From: Actinomadura sp. J1-007
GTDB lineage: Bacteria; Actinomycetota; Actinomycetes; Streptosporangiales; Streptosporangiaceae
Direction of reading: 5' to 3'
DNA: 64,000 nt
Assembly (NCBI RefSeq): GCF_009793335.1
Contig: NZ_WING01000001.1
Coordinates: 6,510,001-6,574,000 of the forward strand
Position 1 is the first letter of the stretch, and each line of letters starts with the position of its first letter. The notes beneath the pieces are model-generated. The model saw only the letters and a program-made list of their open reading frames with translations, had not been told where the DNA came from and did not search any database. Below are positions 29,351 through 37,553 of this stretch, piece after piece. A program made the translations under genes and the position numbers.

Positions 29351-29410
29351 CGGAACCCCCGTGAACCCCCGCGAACCCCCGTTGACCCCGGGAAACCCTG
29401 CGGAAACCGG
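29351..29410 (+). repeat. Six helically phased 10-bp repeats upstream of the class III operon
   Basis: Six consecutive decamers starting at 29351, 29361, 29371, 29381, 29391 and 29401 share the pattern NNGAACCCCC, with the first three nearly identical and later ones degenerate. The exact 10-bp period puts all copies on one DNA face. They lie 160-220 bp before the ramC-like start, where a RamR-type activator could bind. The rest of 29267-29350 and 29411-29572 holds no gene; a CCACCGGTGG palindrome lies near 29472. Confidence 0.55.
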
Positions 29411-29572
29411 CGAGCGCGTCGCCGCCGCCGGGCCGCCCGCCGCCCGGCCCGGCGGTGTGAAATCCACCAGACCACCGGTGGAATGTGCACACCAGAGAAC
29501 TGAGTTTTCGACTTGGCTTTTTCGTGATCATCCACAATCCTCTTTTCCAGTGGCGGACGAGAGGAAAATCGA

Positions 29573-32218
29573 GTGGACGAGTACGAGCCGTACTGCCTCG
29601 CCGACTTGTTCTTTTACGACAAGCTCGACCAGCAGCAGACCGACCTCTCGGATTTCTCCCTCGTGGCCCGCCCCGTGCCGACCGGATGGGAGCGGCACGA
29701 GAGCGACACGTGGATGTACTACGGGCCGGCCGAGGGCGAGCCGCTGCCCGGCCAGGGCTGGAAGATCCACGTCTCGGCCCGGCTGGACGACGCGGAGCGC
29801 GCCCTCCGGGCGACCTGGGAGTACTGCGTGCCGCGCGGCATCTCGTTCAAGTACCTGCGCGGCCAGGCCACCCTGCTCATGTACAACGCCAAGACCGCCT
29901 CGCGCGGCGCGAGCGGCAAGCTCATCACCATTTACCCGCGCGACGAGAACGAGCTCGAACTCGTCCTCAAAGATCTGAACGAACTGCTGGCCGGCGTCCA
30001 GGGCCCGTACATTCTCAGCGATCTGCGCTATTTCGATGGACCGCTTTTCGTCCGCTACGGCGGTTTCGCGGAACGGCGCTGCGTCGGCAAGGACGGCGAA
30101 CTCGTCCTCGCCATCGAGAACGAGCACGGCGAGCTGGTCCCGGACGTGCGGGGCTCCACGTTCGCCGTCCCCGAGTGGATCTCCCTGCCGGAGTTCCTCG
30201 GGCCCCACCTCGCCGCCCGCAACGCCGTCACCACCACCGGCCTGCCGTACCGGATCGAGAGCGTCCTGCACTTCTCCAACGGCGGCGGCGTCTACCTCGG
30301 CAGGGACGAGCGCGGCGGCGAGCGGGTCGTGCTCAAGGAGGCCCGCCCGCACGCCGGGCTGGACGCGGTCGGCCGCGACGCGGTGACGCGCCTGACCCAC
30401 GAGCGCGACATCCTGGAACGGCTCGCCGGCCTCGACGTGGTGCCGGCCCTGCTCGACTACTTCACCCTCGGGGAGCACCACTTCCTGGTCGAGGAGTTCG
30501 TCGACGGCAACCCGCTCCAGCGGCGGCTCGTGCAGCGCTTCCCGCTCACCCGGGCCGACTGCGGCGAGGAGGAGCTCGCCGACTACACCCGCTGGGCGCT
30601 GGACACGCACCGCAAGGTCGAGGACGCCGTCCGCCTCCTGCACGAGCGCGACGTCGTGTTCGGCGACCTGCATCCGGACAACATCCTCATCACCGACGAG
30701 GGCCGCGTCTGCCTCATCGACTTCGAGGTCGCGATGCGGGCCGCCGACAACGCCCGCACCACCCTCGCCAACCCGGCGTACTCCGCGCCGCGCGACCGGG
30801 GCGGCGTGGACGTCGACCGGTACGCGCTCGCCTGCCTGAAGCTGTGCCTGTTCGCGCCGCAGACCACGATCCCGCTGCTGATGCACCGGCCGAAGGTCAC
30901 CCACCTCGCCGCGCTGATCGCCGAGACCTTCCCGGTGCCGCGGGCGTCCCTGGACGAGGCGGTCGCGACGATCCTCGGCCCGGAGCCCGGCCCCGACCCG
31001 TCCCCGGTCACGGCGCTGCCGCTGCCGGGCGCCGCGCCCTGGCCGGACGTCCGCGACGCGATGCACCGCGCGGTCCTGGCCGCCGCGACGCCCGGACGGG
31101 ACGACCGGCTGTTCCCCGGGGACGTCGCGCAGTTCGCGACCGGCGGCGGCCTCAACATCGCCTACGGCGCCGCGGGCGTGCTGTACGCGCTCGCGGAGAC
31201 CGGCGCGGAGACCGCCCCCGAGCACGCCGGCTGGCTGGCCGAACGCGCCCTGCGTCCCGCCGCCGGCACGCCGCTCGGCTTCTACGAGGGCCTGCACGGC
31301 GTGGCGTACGTGCTGGACCGCATGGACCGCCGCGCCGAGGCCCTCGACCTCGTCGGCATCTGCCTGCGCGAGGACTGGGAGCGGCTCGGCACGAACCTGT
31401 TCTCCGGCCTGTCCGGCATCGGGCTGAATCTGCTGCACCTCGGGGAGGCGACCGGCGAGAGCGCCCTCACCGACGCCGCCGCGCGCACGGTCGAGCTGTG
31501 CGCCGAACGGCTCGGCGGGCCCGACGACGTCCCCGAGCTGAGCGGCGGCGACAACCCCAGGGCGGGCCTGATGTACGGCTCGTCCGGCCCGGCGCTGCTG
31601 TTCCTGCACGCCTACGAGCGCTCCGGCGACGCGGCCCTGCTGGACCTGGCCGCCGACGCGATCCGCCAGGACCTGCGCCGCTGCAAGCACGCCGAGGACG
31701 GCTCGCTCCAGGTCAACCAGGGATGGCGGCTGCTGCCGTACCTCGACGAGGGCTCGGTGGGCATCGGGCTCGTCATCGCGCGCTACCTGGCGCACCGTCC
31801 GGACGAGGCGTTCGCACGGGCGCGGGACGAGCTTCGCCGGGTGGCGGCCTCCCGCTTCTTCGTCCAGTCGGGCCTGTTCACGGGCCGCGCCGGGATCGTC
31901 GCCGCGCTCGCCACGGGCCTGCGCGAGCCCGGCGACCCACTGACCGGCGAGCAGGCGCGCGGCCTGCGCTGGCACGCGATGCCGTACGAGGGCGGGCTCG
32001 CGTTCACCGGCGACCAGCTCCTGCGCCTGTCCATGGACTTCGCCACCGGCACCGCGGGCGTCCTGCTCGCCCTCGGGGCCGCGTTCGACGAGGGAAGCCC
32101 TTCCCTCCCCTTTTTCGGACCGTCCGGCGCTGCGGCGGGAGGGGCCCTCGCGGGAACCCCTGCCGGCCGCGACCGCGCCGGTCGGCCGGTCCGTTCCGAG
32201 CCCCGGAAGGAGGTGTAA
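29573..32218 (+). CDS. ramC: Class III lanthionine synthetase LanKC (RamC/AmfT-like)
   Basis: An 881-aa trifunctional synthetase of the RamC/AmfT type. GTG 29573 follows GAGGAAAA. The lyase domain includes MDEYEPYCLADLFFYDKL, GWKIHVSARL (Lys64, His66) and FKYLRG. The kinase domain has RVVLKEARPHAGLD, FGDLHPDNILI (about 362) and CLIDFEVAMRAADN. The LanC-like domain (about 520-870) contains GLHGVAYVLDR and GLSGIGLNLLHLG, but lacks the Cys/Cys/His zinc ligands present in the LanL upstream (YGSSGPALLFL stands in place of a CHG), which defines class III. It is 8 bp upstream of the precursor gene. Expected products are lanthionine- or labionin-containing SapB-like surfactant peptides. Confidence 0.93.
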   Translation: MDEYEPYCLADLFFYDKLDQQQTDLSDFSLVARPVPTGWERHESDTWMYYGPAEGEPLPGQGWKIHVSARLDDAERALRATWEYCVPRGISFKYLRGQATLLMYNAKTASRGASGKLITIYPRDENELELVLKDLNELLAGVQGPYILSDLRYFDGPLFVRYGGFAERRCVGKDGELVLAIENEHGELVPDVRGSTFAVPEWISLPEFLGPHLAARNAVTTTGLPYRIESVLHFSNGGGVYLGRDERGGERVVLKEARPHAGLDAVGRDAVTRLTHERDILERLAGLDVVPALLDYFTLGEHHFLVEEFVDGNPLQRRLVQRFPLTRADCGEEELADYTRWALDTHRKVEDAVRLLHERDVVFGDLHPDNILITDEGRVCLIDFEVAMRAADNARTTLANPAYSAPRDRGGVDVDRYALACLKLCLFAPQTTIPLLMHRPKVTHLAALIAETFPVPRASLDEAVATILGPEPGPDPSPVTALPLPGAAPWPDVRDAMHRAVLAAATPGRDDRLFPGDVAQFATGGGLNIAYGAAGVLYALAETGAETAPEHAGWLAERALRPAAGTPLGFYEGLHGVAYVLDRMDRRAEALDLVGICLREDWERLGTNLFSGLSGIGLNLLHLGEATGESALTDAAARTVELCAERLGGPDDVPELSGGDNPRAGLMYGSSGPALLFLHAYERSGDAALLDLAADAIRQDLRRCKHAEDGSLQVNQGWRLLPYLDEGSVGIGLVIARYLAHRPDEAFARARDELRRVAASRFFVQSGLFTGRAGIVAALATGLREPGDPLTGEQARGLRWHAMPYEGGLAFTGDQLLRLSMDFATGTAGVLLALGAAFDEGSPSLPFFGPSGAAAGGALAGTPAGRDRAGRPVRSEPRKEV

Positions 32219-32225
32219 CGACATC

Positions 32226-32357
32226 ATGGTGCTTCTTGACCTGCAGGGCCTTCAGGCTCCCGAGGCGAGCGGTGCGGCGAGTGGTGGCAGCGGCCTGACC
32301 GTTCTCACGTGCGGCTCGCACAAGCCGAGCAACCTGAGCGTCGCGCTCTGCCACTGA
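32226..32357 (+). CDS. ramS: Class III lanthipeptide precursor, SapB/AmfS-like
   Basis: A 43-aa peptide starting at ATG 32226, with GGAAGGAGGTG before it. The leader MVLLDLQGLQAPE has the LLDLQ helix motif by which RamS/AmfS leaders are recognised. The core contains two copies of the class III ring motif S/T-x2-S/T-x3-C: Ser22-Thr25-Cys29 and Ser35-Ser38-Cys42. Compared with SapB (CGDSSLS between rings, from memory) the link between the rings is longer (CGSHKPSNLS), and the first ring uses Thr in the second position. It ends in His43 after the last Cys. The function as a hyphal surface peptide is inference from the family. Confidence 0.92.
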   Translation: MVLLDLQGLQAPEASGAASGGSGLTVLTCGSHKPSNLSVALCH

Positions 32358-32374
32358 GCGGCGACCTGACCAAG

Positions 32375-32407
32375 TCCTGGGCGGCCGCCCCTGAGGGCCG
32401 CCCAGGA
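32375..32407 (+). terminator. Strong hairpin between precursor and exporter genes
   Basis: A 12-bp perfect inverted repeat (32375-32386 with 32396-32407, 9-nt loop), with a nearly matched 5-bp extension outside, starts 18 nt after the precursor stop. It could attenuate transcription so that the synthetase and precursor are made in excess over the transporters. Confidence 0.7.
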
Positions 32408-32483
32408 CCTTGGTCGTCCGGGGCCCGGAACCGGGTTCCGGACCCCTTGAACCTTGAGAACGCCGCGACTGAGGAGGACGGAC

Positions 32484-34218
32484 GTGCGCGCTGCCGATCG
32501 CGTCGTCGCGCGCGCCGTCCGGCAGGGGGGACCTGGTCGGTCGCGCTGATGCTGAGCGTGGTCGGCGGCGCGGTGCTGCAACTGCTGTTCCCGTACGTGC
32601 TCGGCCGCGCGATCGACGCCCTGGCGGACGGCGCGTCCGTCGGGAACGGCTGGTTCGCCGCCTGCGCGCTCGTCGTGGCGGGGGTGGTGGCCGCCGAGGT
32701 GCTCGGCGTCTGGGCCGGAGGCGTCACGGGCGCGCGGTCGGCCGGGCGCCTGCGCCGGACGCTGGTCGGGCGCGTGCTCGGCGCGGGCCCGGCGATGACG
32801 CGCCGCTTCGGCGAGGGCGACCTCGTCACCCGGATCGGGATGAACGCCGAGGAGGTCGGCCACGCGCCCGACGCGCTCGCGAGCACCGCCGCGCTGCTGA
32901 TCCCCACGGTGGGCGGCCTGGTCGCGCTCGTGCTGATCGACCCGTGGCTGGCGCTGGCCCTGGTCGCGGGGCTCGTGCTGATCACTCTGGTGCTGCGGGC
33001 GTTCCTGCGCGACACGACCGCGATCGCCGGCGACTACCAGGCGGCGCAGGGCGACATCGCGGCCCGCTTCACCGAGTCGCTCGCCGGCGTCCGCACGATC
33101 GCGGCGGCGGGCACGGCGGACCTGGAGGCCCGCCGGGTGCTCGCCCCGCTGCCCCGGCTGCGCGCCCACGGGCTGCGGCTCTGGCGGGCGAACGCCCGCG
33201 CCGGGGTCCAGGCCGGGCTGGTCATCCCGCTGCTGGAGGTCGTGGTGCTCGCCGTCGGCGGGTGGCGGCTCGGCTCGGGCGACCTCACCGTGGGGAGCTG
33301 TACGCGGCGGCCCGCTACGCGGTGCTGGGCGCCGGGATGTCCGCCGCGTTCGGCCGGGTCGGGCAGCTCGCGCGGGCGCGCGCGGCGGCGGACCGCGTCG
33401 CCGCGCTGCTGGACGAGCCCGCGGTCGCCCACGGCTCCCGCCCTCTGCCGTCCGGCCGGGGCACCCTGGAGTTCCGCGGTGTGGGCCTGACGGTGCCCGG
33501 CCACGAGGGGCTGGACGGCATCGCGTTCACCGTCCCGGGCGGCACGTCGGCCGCGCTCGTCGGGCTCTCGGGCAGCGGCAAGTCGCTCCTCGCGGCGCTC
33601 GCGGGACGGCTCGCGGACCCCGACCGGGGCGAGGTCCTCCTGGACGGCGTGCCGCTGCCCGAACTGCCGCGCGCCGAACTCCGGCGCGCCGTCGGGTACG
33701 CCTTCGAGCGGCCGGAACTGGTCGGCGGCACCGTCGCCGACGCGATCGCGCTCGGCCGCCCCATGGACGACGGGACGGTGCGCACGGCGGCGCGGCTCGC
33801 CTGCGCCGACGAGTTCGTCCGGCGGCTGCCCGGCGGCTACGGCACCGCCCTGGCCGACGCCCCGATGTCGGGCGGGGAGCGGCAGCGGCTCGGCCTCGCC
33901 CGCGCCATCGCGCACGGCGAGCGCCTGCTGGTGCTGGACGACGCCACGTCCAGCCTGGACACCGTCACCGAACGCCAGGTCGGCGCCGCCCTCACCGGCG
34001 AGCTGGGCGGACGGACCCGCCTCATCGTCGCGCACCGGATCAACACCGCCCTGCGCGCCGACCGGGTGATCTGGCTGGAGGACGGCCGGGTCCGCGCGCA
34101 CGGACCCCACGAGACCCTCTGGCGCGACCCCGGGTACCGGGCCCTGTTCCAGCCGCCCGCCGCCGAGCCCGCACCGGCCGCCGCGGGGCCGCGGGGCTCC
34201 CGGGGAGGCACCGGATGA
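32484..34218 (+). CDS. ramA: ABC exporter RamA/AmfA-like (two apparent frameshifts)
   Basis: A half-transporter of about 578 aa (membrane domain then ATPase). GTG 32484 after GAGGAGG opens MRAADRVVARAVRQGG; the next segment TWSVALMLSVVGGAVLQLLFPYVLGRAIDAL lies in another frame, restored by one G in the run at 32525-32530. A second break after GSGDLTVG is healed by one G in 33292-33295, giving ELYAAARYAVLGAG. The ATPase domain has LVGLSGSGKSLLAAL (Walker A), MSGGERQRLGLARA (signature) and LLVLDDATSSLD (Walker B). It overlaps ramB by ATGA at 34215-34218, so the two probably form a heterodimer that exports the class III peptide and perhaps the class IV peptide too. Confidence 0.9.
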
Positions 34219-36194
34219 GGCATCCGATCGTCTCGCTCGTGCTCGGCTCGCTGCTGGGGCGGCCGAAGGCGCTGCTGCGCATCGGCGCGTGGTCGGTGCT
34301 GGAGGCCGCGCCCGCGTTCGTCATCGGCCTCGCCATCGCGCGGGCGATCGAGGGATTCGGCGCGGACCGCCCCGGGACGGGCCTCGCCTGGCTCGCCGCG
34401 CTCGGCGCGGTCTGGCTGCTCGCGGCGCTCGGCGCCCGGCAGGTCGTGCTGGCCGTCGCCGCGGTGGTCGAGCCGTTCCGCGACCGCCTGCTGAACGGCC
34501 TGGTCACCGGCACGCTGCGGCGCGCCGCGGCCACGGGCCGCCCGCCGGGGGCCGCCGCGGTCGCCCGCGTCAACCTCCAGGTGGAGGTGGCCAGGGACGC
34601 CCTCGCCGCGGTCGTCACGGTGGTGCGGTCGTTCGCGTTCACGGCGCTCAGCGTCACGCTCGGCCTGCTGACGCTGGCGCCGCGGCTGCTGCCGCTCGTC
34701 CTGCCGCCGTTCCTGATCGGGCTGGCGCTGTTCGCGGCGTCGCTGCCGGCGCTCGCCCGCGCCCAGCGGGCGTTCCTGGAGGCCGACGAACGGACCGCCA
34801 CCGCCGCCGGGGAGCTGGTCGGCGGGCTGCGCGACATCGTCTCCTGCGGCGCCGAGTCCCGCGCGGGCGCGGCCACGCTCGAACGCGTCGAGGAGCAGGC
34901 CGCCGCGGGCGGCGCCCTCGCCCGGCTGACCGCCGTCCGCACCATCGCGCTCGCGGTGGGCGGATGGCTGCCGGTCGTCCTCGTCCTCGCCGGGACGCCG
35001 TGGCTGGCGCGCCACGGCGTCGGCCCCGCCGTCGTGGTCGGCGCGCTCGCCTACCTGACCCAGTCGCTCGTCCCGGCGTTCAACGGCCTGGTGGAAGGGG
35101 TGGGCGTGAGCGCCGTCCGCCTCGGGGCAGCGCTCGCCCGCATCACCGAGACCGCAGGCTGGGACGAAACCCCGGCCCCCGGGCCAGAGCCAGCCCCCGC
35201 CCCCGAGCGAGACGCCGCGCCCGCCGCCAGGCGAGATGCCGGGACGGACGCCGCGCCCGCCACCGCGTCCGCGTCCGCCTCCGGGCGAGACGCCGCGCCT
35301 GCCGCCGCGTCCACCGCCGGGCCGGGCGCCGCGCCCGCCCCTGCGCCCGCCTCCGGGCGAGATGCCGCGCCAGGTGCCGTGCCCGCCGCCGCGCTCGCCA
35401 GCGGGCGGGATGCCGCGGCTGCCTTCGGGCGCGCTGGCGGGACGGGCGTTGTTGAGACGGACGGTGGGCCGATGGTGCGGCTTGATCGGGTGAGCTTTGC
35501 GTACGGGCCGTACGCCGCGCCTGTCGTGGACGAGCTGAGCTTGACCGTTCCGCCGGGTGACCACCTCGCCGTCGTCGGGCCGAGCGGGATCGGCAAGTCC
35601 ACCCTGGCGGCCCTGATCGCCGGCACGCTCGCGCCCACGGGCGGGGAGGTCCTGGTCGGCGGCGTGCCGGCCGGTCGGCTCGCCCCGTCGGCACGCGTCC
35701 TGATCCCGCAGGAGGCGTACGTGTTCCGAGGGAGCCTGCTGGAGAACCTGACTTATCTCGCGGACGTGCCCGTCCCTGCGGTGGAGGAGGCGATGGACGC
35801 CGTCGGCGGGGCCGGTCTCGCGCGCCGACTCGGGGGCCCGGACGCCGACCTCGACCCGCGGACCCTGTCCGCCGGGGAGCGCCAGCTCATCGCCCTCACC
35901 CGCGCCTACCTGGCGCCGTCCGCCCTGGTCATCCTGGACGAGGCGACCTGCCATCTCGACCCGGCGGCGGAGGCGCGGGCCGAGGAGGCGTTCGCCCGCC
36001 GCCCCGGCACGCTGATCGTCGTCGCGCACCGGGTCAGCTCGGCCCTGCGCGCGCGCCGCGTCCTGCTCATGGACGGCGCGCGCACGCACCTCGGCACGCA
36101 CGGCGACCTGCTGCGCACCGCGCCGCTGTACGCCGACCTGGTGGGGCACTGGAACCCGCCGGACCGGGCCCCCGAACGCCAGCCCGCGCCGTGA
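34215..36194 (+). CDS. ramB: ABC exporter RamB/AmfB-like with repetitive linker
   Basis: A 659-aa half-transporter, the partner of the preceding gene. The membrane domain (about 20-310) is followed by a linker of about 95 residues made of Pro/Ala/Gly with recurring SGRDAAP units (about 315-412, near 35155-35450). The ATPase domain then has MVRLDRVSFAYG, GPSGIGKSTLAAL (Walker A), TLSAGERQLIALTRAY (signature), LVILDEATCHLD (Walker B) and the switch His in VVAHRVSSAL. Ordinary RamB proteins have no such linker; it is low-complexity coding DNA and may be variable between strains. The gene has no frameshift. Confidence 0.9.
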   Translation: MRHPIVSLVLGSLLGRPKALLRIGAWSVLEAAPAFVIGLAIARAIEGFGADRPGTGLAWLAALGAVWLLAALGARQVVLAVAAVVEPFRDRLLNGLVTGTLRRAAATGRPPGAAAVARVNLQVEVARDALAAVVTVVRSFAFTALSVTLGLLTLAPRLLPLVLPPFLIGLALFAASLPALARAQRAFLEADERTATAAGELVGGLRDIVSCGAESRAGAATLERVEEQAAAGGALARLTAVRTIALAVGGWLPVVLVLAGTPWLARHGVGPAVVVGALAYLTQSLVPAFNGLVEGVGVSAVRLGAALARITETAGWDETPAPGPEPAPAPERDAAPAARRDAGTDAAPATASASASGRDAAPAAASTAGPGAAPAPAPASGRDAAPGAVPAAALASGRDAAAAFGRAGGTGVVETDGGPMVRLDRVSFAYGPYAAPVVDELSLTVPPGDHLAVVGPSGIGKSTLAALIAGTLAPTGGEVLVGGVPAGRLAPSARVLIPQEAYVFRGSLLENLTYLADVPVPAVEEAMDAVGGAGLARRLGGPDADLDPRTLSAGERQLIALTRAYLAPSALVILDEATCHLDPAAEARAEEAFARRPGTLIVVAHRVSSALRARRVLLMDGARTHLGTHGDLLRTAPLYADLVGHWNPPDRAPERQPAP

Positions 36195-36235
36195 CCGGGG
36201 ACCAGGGCCGCGGCGGCGGGGCGGTGGGCCGCTGA

Positions 36236-36886
36236 TCAGCGGCGCAGCGGCCGGCTCCGGCGGACGGCGTCGACGGAGTGGCGCAGCCAGCCGTGCTCGG
36301 TGGCGATGGTGACCGCCTCCACGCGGGTGCGCGCGTGGAGCTTGGTGAGGACGCGGGCCACGTAGTTGCGCACGGTGCCGGTCGACAGCACGAGCTGCTC
36401 GGCGATCTCGGGCACCGTCGCGCCGTCCGCCACCGCCTCCAGGACGTCCAGCTCGCGCGGGGTGAGGGGGCTGCGCGCCGCGCCGATCTCGGCGAAGGCG
36501 AGCTCGGCGTCGATGACCCGCTCGCCCCTCGCCACGCGGCGGATCGCGTCGGTCAGCTCGCTCGGGGAGGTGTCGGTCAGGACGTAGCCCGCCGCGTCGG
36601 CGCCGACCGCCCGCCGCAGGTCGCCGGTGCGCCGCCGGTCGGCCATGACGATGACCGCGCACTCGGGGGCGACGCCCCGCAGGGCGCGCGTCGCGGCGAT
36701 CCCGTCCATGTCGGCGAGGTCGATGTCGATCAGCGCGACCTCGGGGTGGACGCGCCCTCCGGCGGCCACCAGCTTGCTTCCGCAGTCGACCGTTTCGGCG
36801 ACGACGATGTCGGGTTCGTCCTCCAAGAGGGCGGCCAGGCCGCTGCGGAAGAGCTGAGCGTCCTCCGCGATCAGAACGTGAATCAC
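36236..36886 (-). CDS. ramR: RamR/AmfR-like LuxR-type response regulator
   Basis: A 216-aa protein from GTG 36886 behind AGGAAGG. The receiver domain (1-120) has the acidic pair Glu8-Asp9 and the phospho-acceptor Asp54 in LIDIDLADMDG, but the usual Thr is Met81 and the invariant Lys is Thr104, so phospho-signalling is doubtful. The LuxR/NarL HTH is at about 145-205 (LTPRELDVLEAVADGATVPEIAEQLVLSTGTVRNYVARVLTKL). It is convergent with ramB, whereas ram loci known to me carry ramR in the same direction. Activation of the ram-like operon is the expected role; the phased repeats at 29351-29410 are a possible target. Confidence 0.85.
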   Translation of the reverse strand: MIHVLIAEDAQLFRSGLAALLEDEPDIVVAETVDCGSKLVAAGGRVHPEVALIDIDLADMDGIAATRALRGVAPECAVIVMADRRRTGDLRRAVGADAAGYVLTDTSPSELTDAIRRVARGERVIDAELAFAEIGAARSPLTPRELDVLEAVADGATVPEIAEQLVLSTGTVRNYVARVLTKLHARTRVEAVTIATEHGWLRHSVDAVRRSRPLRR

Positions 36887-37553
36887 ATTCGCCTTCCTGT
36901 GATCACTGGGAACGGTAGGGCAACAGACGCCAATACCGCGGGTCGTTCTCCGGGCGTGTTCGCTCACAGGAAGCGCATGCTGTGATTAGGGATGACCATA
37001 ATTACACCTTAACTGGGCTGAGTCCGGGTGCTGCCACTCAGGGTGAATGAATTTCGCCAGGGAGTCAAATGGGACGGCTCGCCGCGTTCCGGTGGAAAGG
37101 TTTACGCCCGTCCCACGCGACTCTAGAGCGGTCCAAAGAAAGAGCGGCAGGCGTGCGCCCCTGCCAGTCAATGCGCGTGAGAATCGCCGGGCCGATATCG
37201 GCCATCCAGGTGTGGAACGGAGAAGTCCTTACCGGGTTTAGGTGCGGTGGGATATTGCGCGAATTCCGCGCATCCCTTCGAGGGAACGCGGCCGCGTGTC
37301 GGGCAGGTTTCGGTCCCTATTTGTTACTCGCCGGTTGCAATAGCCCGCCCGGCGAAAGCCGCGGCCCCGTTCCGCGGCCCCACGGGCGGACGGCGGAACG
37401 AGCCGTCCGGATTCGGTCAGCGCACGACGGCCTGGAAGTCGCCGCGGTCGCGGTGCCGGCGCCACAGCGGCTCGGCGACCTTCAACGGCTCGTGCAGGAG
37501 GCCCGGCCCGAGCGGCCGTGCGCGTGGCGTGGCGTTCGCTCGGCGCGGGGCGG
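36887..37553. other. 667-bp region between ramR and the SARP gene, mostly non-coding
   Basis: Moderately AT-rich DNA next to ramR is probably its promoter. An 8-bp inverted repeat (37387-37394 with 37402-37409) looks like a terminator. Just before it on the minus strand, a frame ending at 37417 codes for LHEPLKVAEPLWRRHRDRGDFQAVV followed by a stop, which looks like the tail of a lost gene; I could not identify it. Confidence 0.45.

Noticed and set aside
29182..29572. Possible third precursor gene in the gap before ramC
   Set aside because: No short frame with Cys plus Ser/Thr-rich core and a leader behind a ribosome-binding site on either strand; the region is hairpin plus repeats.
32309..32483. 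Open frame upstream of the ramA start
   Set aside because: It overlaps the precursor gene and crosses the hairpin; GTG 32484 with GAGGAGG and the RamA-like opening is better.
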